Assembly: GCF_025698545.1 (NCBI RefSeq)
Contig: NC_068569.1
Coordinates: 13,082,001-13,146,000, forward strand
DNA: 64,000 nt
DNA from: Gossypium raimondii
Taxonomy: Eukaryota; Streptophyta; Magnoliopsida; Malvales; Malvaceae
Direction of reading: 5' to 3'
Numbering within the stretch: the first letter of the stretch is position 1; each line of letters starts with the position of its first letter. Shown one piece after another: positions 59,701 through 64,000 of this stretch. Both the position numbers and the translations under genes were made by a program. Below the pieces are notes generated by a model that did no database searches, was not told the DNA's origin, and worked only from the letters and a program-made list of their open reading frames with translations.

Positions 59701-61217
59701 TCAAAAAAAAAAAATTTATTTATTTCTTAAAGAAAGTATGGTGGAGAAATAAAGTGTCGCTTTCACGAAGAATGTGTATTAAGAAATTTTTATAATAATT
59801 TATTACAGAGGCAACAGCAAAAGTAAAAGCTACAGATTTTCGACACCCAAAAAAGAAAAGAATACGGATGGGTGTTCGATGGTACGGTCCGCACGGATTT
59901 GTTGTGGTAAGTTTTTGGTGGCCACCTACCTTCTTGTTGTATACTTACATATATATTTGTATATGAAAATTACTAGAGTTAAATTTTATAAATAGATTAT
60001 CTGTAACGGTATGATAAGTTTAACCAATAACATTTTTTTAAAAATAAAACATATTCCATTTTATGGTTAAAATATGTATTTAGTCCTTATATTTCTATGA
60101 GATTTGAGATTTAGCCTTTATACTTTAAAAGATAAAATTTAATCTTTTTACTTTCTCAATTTAAAATCATATTCTTATTATTATTGTTGTTGGTAGTTCC
60201 GTTAAAATCTATCAACTTATCTCATGTTTATTTTCCATTAATCATATGTCACGTCATATGAGGATAAATTTTGACGAAAAATAATAACAAGGTTAATGAT
60301 GTAGGAAAACTGAATTTTCACGATTAAAGTCCAAATTTTAAAAAGCATAAAGACTAACAACACATTTTAAATTTTTAGAGAAAAGTTGTGAATGTATGAG
60401 ATTATATATATTAAAAAATTGTGTTTGTGGAAGTTATGTAGTTGGATTTTTGGTCTTTGTTTTTAAGATTCTTTTGTCTTTTATCCAAATTTGATCGAGT
60501 CTTTATTTCACCTTTGCATGTGATAAAGTTAGGTAAAGGGAAACAAATTAGAATGATGAGATCATGCATCATGGTATATGAATTATGAAATAACCATGTT
60601 ATATATAAATGAATTTATGTTCTAAGACTTAAATCAAGTGGTTGTCGACAAATAAGAAGATGGTAATCGTTTTTGTTCCTAATCATTGTATTTTCCAATT
60701 CTTCACAATCTTGAATAATTGGTTTCTCAATCCGATTTTTTCTGATCTGAATCGGCTTGTTTGTTCATAATCCCCTTGTGGGTATCCCTTTTCTACTACT
60801 TAATACGCTTCTTTTAGTTGTTTATATTGATTATTTTAAGTTGGAAATTTTGTAGGAACTCATATTTTTCTAAATAATCACACAGTTAACCCTGCAAATG
60901 AATATTTGTATCCTTAGTAAAAATTCAAAAATTATACTCATGCGAAACTCAAGGCTGGCCATGGATCCTATCATTCAAGCTAAACATCTCGGCATGATCT
61001 GATTTGCAAGGCCCCATTATACTATCTGCTGTTATATCCAAATAACAAGAATAATGTCCTGTATCATTTTATTTTTCAGTCTTCAAGCAAAGTCATCAAA
61101 ATACCATCTGAAATTTGTTGAAACTAGAGATATATCGATATCTAATACCATAGCTTAACTTCATTATGACAACTTACAACTAATGATTGCTAATAGTATA
61201 CCTGATTATCCATGCAG
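59701..61217. other. Intergenic DNA, no gene recognised
   Basis: AT-rich; nothing was assigned. Confidence 0.4.
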
Positions 61218-61477
61218 GCTTGGAGGTAATGTTTGCTGATCTTGGTCACTTCTCTTATGCTGCAATTCAGGTAACTCAACACTAATACCTTGTAAAATTT
61301 GATTTGATAGTTACTGATTAAATTTGAGTTGAAAGTCGGCTACTAAATTGAAATTTAACCTTTGTCTTGCTGTAGACTGCTTTCACCGTTCTGGTTTATT
61401 TATCCAGCTCTTATATTGGCATATATGGGTCAAGTTGCTTATTTGTCTCAACATCATCATACGAGTTACCACATCAG
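61218..61477 (+). pseudogene. KUP/HAK potassium-transporter exons, broken
   Basis: Exon 1 at 61218-61270 (after a CATGCAG acceptor) reads LEVMFADLGHFSYAAIQ and ends at a GTAACT donor. Exon 2 at 61376-61477 (after a TGTAG acceptor) begins TAFTVLVY, then is shifted. Bases TTAT are probably duplicated in GTTTATTTATCCA; after them the frame reads YPALILAYMGQVAYLSQHH. These are consecutive conserved membrane-segment sequences of plant HAK/KUP/KT potassium transporters (FADLGHFS and YPALxLAYMGQ). Introns are kept, so this came from a genomic duplication and not from a processed copy. Only two exons are seen; the rest of the about 780-aa protein is absent. Confidence 0.85.
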
Positions 61478-62648
61478 CAAAGACTGGAGATGTCAATGCA
61501 TGTTCTTATAAAGATAAATTTCGTTTCAGCCATGACATTGAAGCCTTTATGGCTCAGGTATTTGAATACCCATTTTTTGACTTATAATTTGATCAAATTT
61601 TGCTAATTGGGTTTTTTAACTGGAAAGTAAAGAAGTTGGTAGATAATGAGGAAGATGAAGTTGGATTTCATTTGATAGACTAAGTGAAGCATATATTCAA
61701 CTTTCAGATGTGAAATGGTCTCAGTCATCCTTTCTGAGTTCAGAGCTCTCTACGTTCCATGTGACATCTATCTTGTTTTCAGGACTGCAAGGAATTTCAA
61801 GGCGAGCTTTTTGGAATCTGCAGTCTGTCTCGCGATCTTTCAGATAAGCTTTTCACAAGTGAAATTCTTGAATTACATGAAAAGCAAGGGCAACAGCACA
61901 CAGAACACCATAGTGATAAGCAGGAGCTAACCAGTCTAGGCTCCTTTCCAACTCCGGCAGAAGGAAGTGAAACATTTTCTTCAGTGTCCAAGAATTTGCA
62001 TCCTAGTGACATAGAGATTGCTACGACTGATAAACCAGTTCTTGAGGACTTAGGTATGTTCATTTTGCTATGAATGTCTTCCTCTCCTTTGTTTGTGTTT
62101 ACATTTAGTCGATGGCCTAGTGTTCCATTTGTATTTTTTTATATCATTCTTTTCACGTGGCAAAGAGACAAAAGCTGAACTGGTTATATATATATTTGAG
62201 TTGACATGCAATTTGACTTTCTGTTCTGTGTTGTTTTAAAAAGCCAACTAATAAAATATGCTGTAGCATATGTTTGTTCAAATTGATGGGGAAAGAGAGC
62301 TCTTAAATCAATTGACTCTAGGAGATCTCATTCTATTTATCTTCAGGTATCTTGTATGCCCATCGTAATAAAGATATTATCAACAGTAGACCTGGGTTAC
62401 AACAGAAAATAATAGTCCTTACTGGCGATAATAACCTGAGAATAGACACAAATGCTTCATGGAAGAAGAAAATAGATGGGGAGGAAAATGTCGTCTCAAC
62501 TAGAGACAGGAAAAAGATTCAGTATGGTCGGCTGGCGCAGTTCAAGGGCATGAGAGTGGTTGAGTTTAGTAAGTGGGTACTCTCTGCAACTTCTTCATAT
62601 AGGGAGAGTTTGCTTAGGAATTACAAAAGAAGAACACAAGAGGCATGA
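61478..62648 (+). CDS. Partial gene, product not recognised (three exons seen)
   Basis: Exon a ends at 61557 (AKTGDVNACSYKDKFRFSHD, then IEAFMAQ; donor GTATTT). Exon b is 61783-62053 (DCKEFQGELFGICSLSRDL..., ends VLEDLG; acceptor TTTTCAG, donor GTATGT). Exon c is 62347-62648 (ILYAHRNKDIINSRPG..., ending RESLLRNYKRRTQEA, stop TGA; acceptor CTTCAG). Joins are in phase: b ends with one extra base that c completes. The reading frame stays open across all three, which supports a real gene or a recent duplicate. The start of exon a is not determined because it abuts the broken KUP exon. I see no domain I can name; Ser/Lys-rich stretches and a KKIQYGRLAQFKG block are the most distinctive. It may be a 3' fragment placed next to the KUP pieces by duplication. 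Confidence 0.6.
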
Positions 62649-63221
62649 AATGATTGAACTGAGTGTTGTGTCTAAACTCTGTATTTCTTTTAACCCCTTT
62701 TTTAAGTGATAGGTCTAACCCGATCTGTGTATAGTACATCCGAAGTTTTTAGAATATGAACTCAGGTTTAATCTAATTAGTTCATATAACCACCCTTAAG
62801 TGGTGATATCTACTAAGTTTGGGACTCAAATCCCAATATCTATTGTCTTCGTTGTGCATTAAAGAATAGGTTTAGAAACGGCAGAGCTAGTTGTACAACT
62901 GGCGTGGCCAACAAGAATGTAGATGTATATTATATTGAATAATGTATTTACTTCACCAGTAATTTTTCCATCACATGCTGCTTTTACTATTATTATTTTG
63001 ATAATCTTTTATTAAATGACTAATATACTTTTTATCAAATGATTATTATTTTAATAGTCTTTTTATCTTTTCATATTTTTATATAGTTTTTAAATAAAAA
63101 ATTAAAAAATAGCATGTGTAAAGATTGAACCCATGTTTAATTACATCAATAGTCATTCTTAAGTAAATAAAGAAGTTTTTTAACATAAAATGTTTTCTTT
63201 TACCAAATTTGTGTATCCTAA
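62649..63221. other. Spacer, no gene recognised
   Basis: AT-rich; contains possible 3' UTRs of the flanking convergent genes. Confidence 0.4.
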
Positions 63222-63321
63222 TTACTGGGAACGGGGACTATCATAAGCACTTTGTCCTTCCAAAATTATTCGAACTTGGGATGCTAGATCATTCTTTAAA
63301 GTAGTAGAATCACCTTTCACA

Positions 63322-64000
63322 TTAGTCGCCACCAGATCCATATTTTTTCCCAATGAAAAGGACTTGCAGCTTTTCATAGCCAGCAAGCACACCAGCCCCT
63401 GCAACTGCACGAATAATGTTTGCACCAGCACCCTTGAACATCAATTTGACACCTTCATTCTTGATGATTTGAGAAAATGCTACCATCGAGCTCTTGTATT
63501 TCACTGCTTCTCCAGAAGTCATCATCATTCTTCTACGTACAATATCAATTGGATAATATGCCAGTCCAGCACCTATTATGATACCCCAACCCAACAAGAA
63601 ACTTGCCAAGAAACTATCTTGTAAATGTCAAATACACGCATATATTCAGGTTCTATGTTTCAACAATTAAAACTCCACATGGTTGTGAGGGCAAGTAAAC
63701 AGATGCTTACCTGCAATCCAGCAACCAAAACAACAGGCTTTAAAGAATCATACATTTTAAAGTAAAGTCCACGGTAAACAATAATTCCAACACATGAGAT
63801 ATTGAATCATCGGTAAAGACCAGCAATACCATCAGATTGGATGGTCTTCTTGTTGACATCAACTAAACCATTAAACTGCTTCTGACCACCCTTTTTAGCA
63901 GCCTTGTTATCATTAGCCAAACGTGTACGAGCATAATCCAGAGAGTAAACAAAAAGAAGTGATGAAGCACCAGCAATACCACCAGATGCCAAGTTCCCTA
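63322..64000 (-). pseudogene. Mitochondrial ADP/ATP carrier (AAC/ANT), partial, probably non-functional
   Basis: The gene enters from the right edge. The exon from 64000 to 63711 reads [20 protein letters not shown], then RTRLAN and [20 protein letters not shown]. An in-frame TGA (63807-63809) lies where the family has GGA (Gly) in YRGFNIS, followed by [20 protein letters not shown]. Intron 63710 to about 63619 starts GTAAGC. Its end reads TTTACAAG before ATAGTTTC, so the acceptor expected directly before the Asp codon appears as AA, not AG. The exon at 63618-63322 contains [15 protein letters not shown], which includes the ADP/ATP carrier signature RRRMMM, and ends KKYGSGGD. AACs exchange cytosolic ADP for matrix ATP across the inner mitochondrial membrane. 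The N-terminal third lies outside the window. Confidence 0.85.

Overview
This is eukaryotic plant nuclear DNA: AT-rich, gene-poor, with intron-bearing genes and dense, nested, decayed transposable elements. The gene set (VQ protein, AGP31-like cell-wall protein, eIF3d, bHLH factor, Raf-like kinase, ADP/ATP carrier) is dicot. The repeat families (about 2.8 kb LTRs starting TGTAAC and ending GTTACA, a palindromic GCGCG/CACGT-rich Mutator family, and plant-mobile-domain and OTU-associated Mutator elements) resemble Malvaceae, most likely cotton (Gossypium). The genus is an inference from recalled family resemblance, not from a search. No bacterial, organellar, rRNA, intact tRNA or CRISPR feature was seen.

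Layout. 1-3.7 kb: AT-rich intergenic DNA with a terminal-inverted-repeat element split by a solo LTR. 3.7-10.04 kb: a plant mobile domain (PMD) pseudogene joined tail-to-tail to a truncated Mutator-like (MULE) transposase pseudogene. A 2.77 kb solo LTR with a perfect 5-bp target duplication sits just upstream of the transposase start, followed by a 125-bp tandem array and the element's right terminal region. 10-16 kb: intergenic. 16.1-16.9 kb: VQ-motif gene (minus). 17-31 kb: repeats, including a palindromic MITE of the same MULE family and a solo LTR inserted in opposite orientation into an older copy of its own family, plus an RNase H relic. 31.2-32.6 kb: AGP31-like gene (minus, two exons). 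36.4-38.1 kb: intronless eIF3d gene (minus). 40.14-46.51 kb: a complete-length but dead MULE bounded by a perfect 9-bp duplication; it carries a transposase with the DDE residues, a SWIM-like zinc-binding segment and an OTU-type cysteine-protease fragment, and is split by another solo LTR. 47-50 kb: a non-LTR RNase H relic and a probable Gypsy solo LTR. 50.4-51.1 kb: bHLH gene (minus, three exons). 52.6-54.5 kb: decayed Copia element. 56.2-58.4 kb: Raf-like protein kinase gene (minus, three exons). 61.2-62.6 kb: broken KUP/HAK potassium-transporter exons directly followed by exons of an unrecognised plus-strand gene. 63.3-64.0 kb: partial, probably dead ADP/ATP carrier gene running off the right edge.

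The genes do not form a pathway; they are independent nuclear genes separated by transposon-rich DNA. The most notable biology is in the mobile elements: two MULEs associated with captured or fused host-type domains (PMD, OTU), a MITE and MULE sharing ends, and three well-bounded solo LTRs of one superfamily, each inserted in another transposable element.
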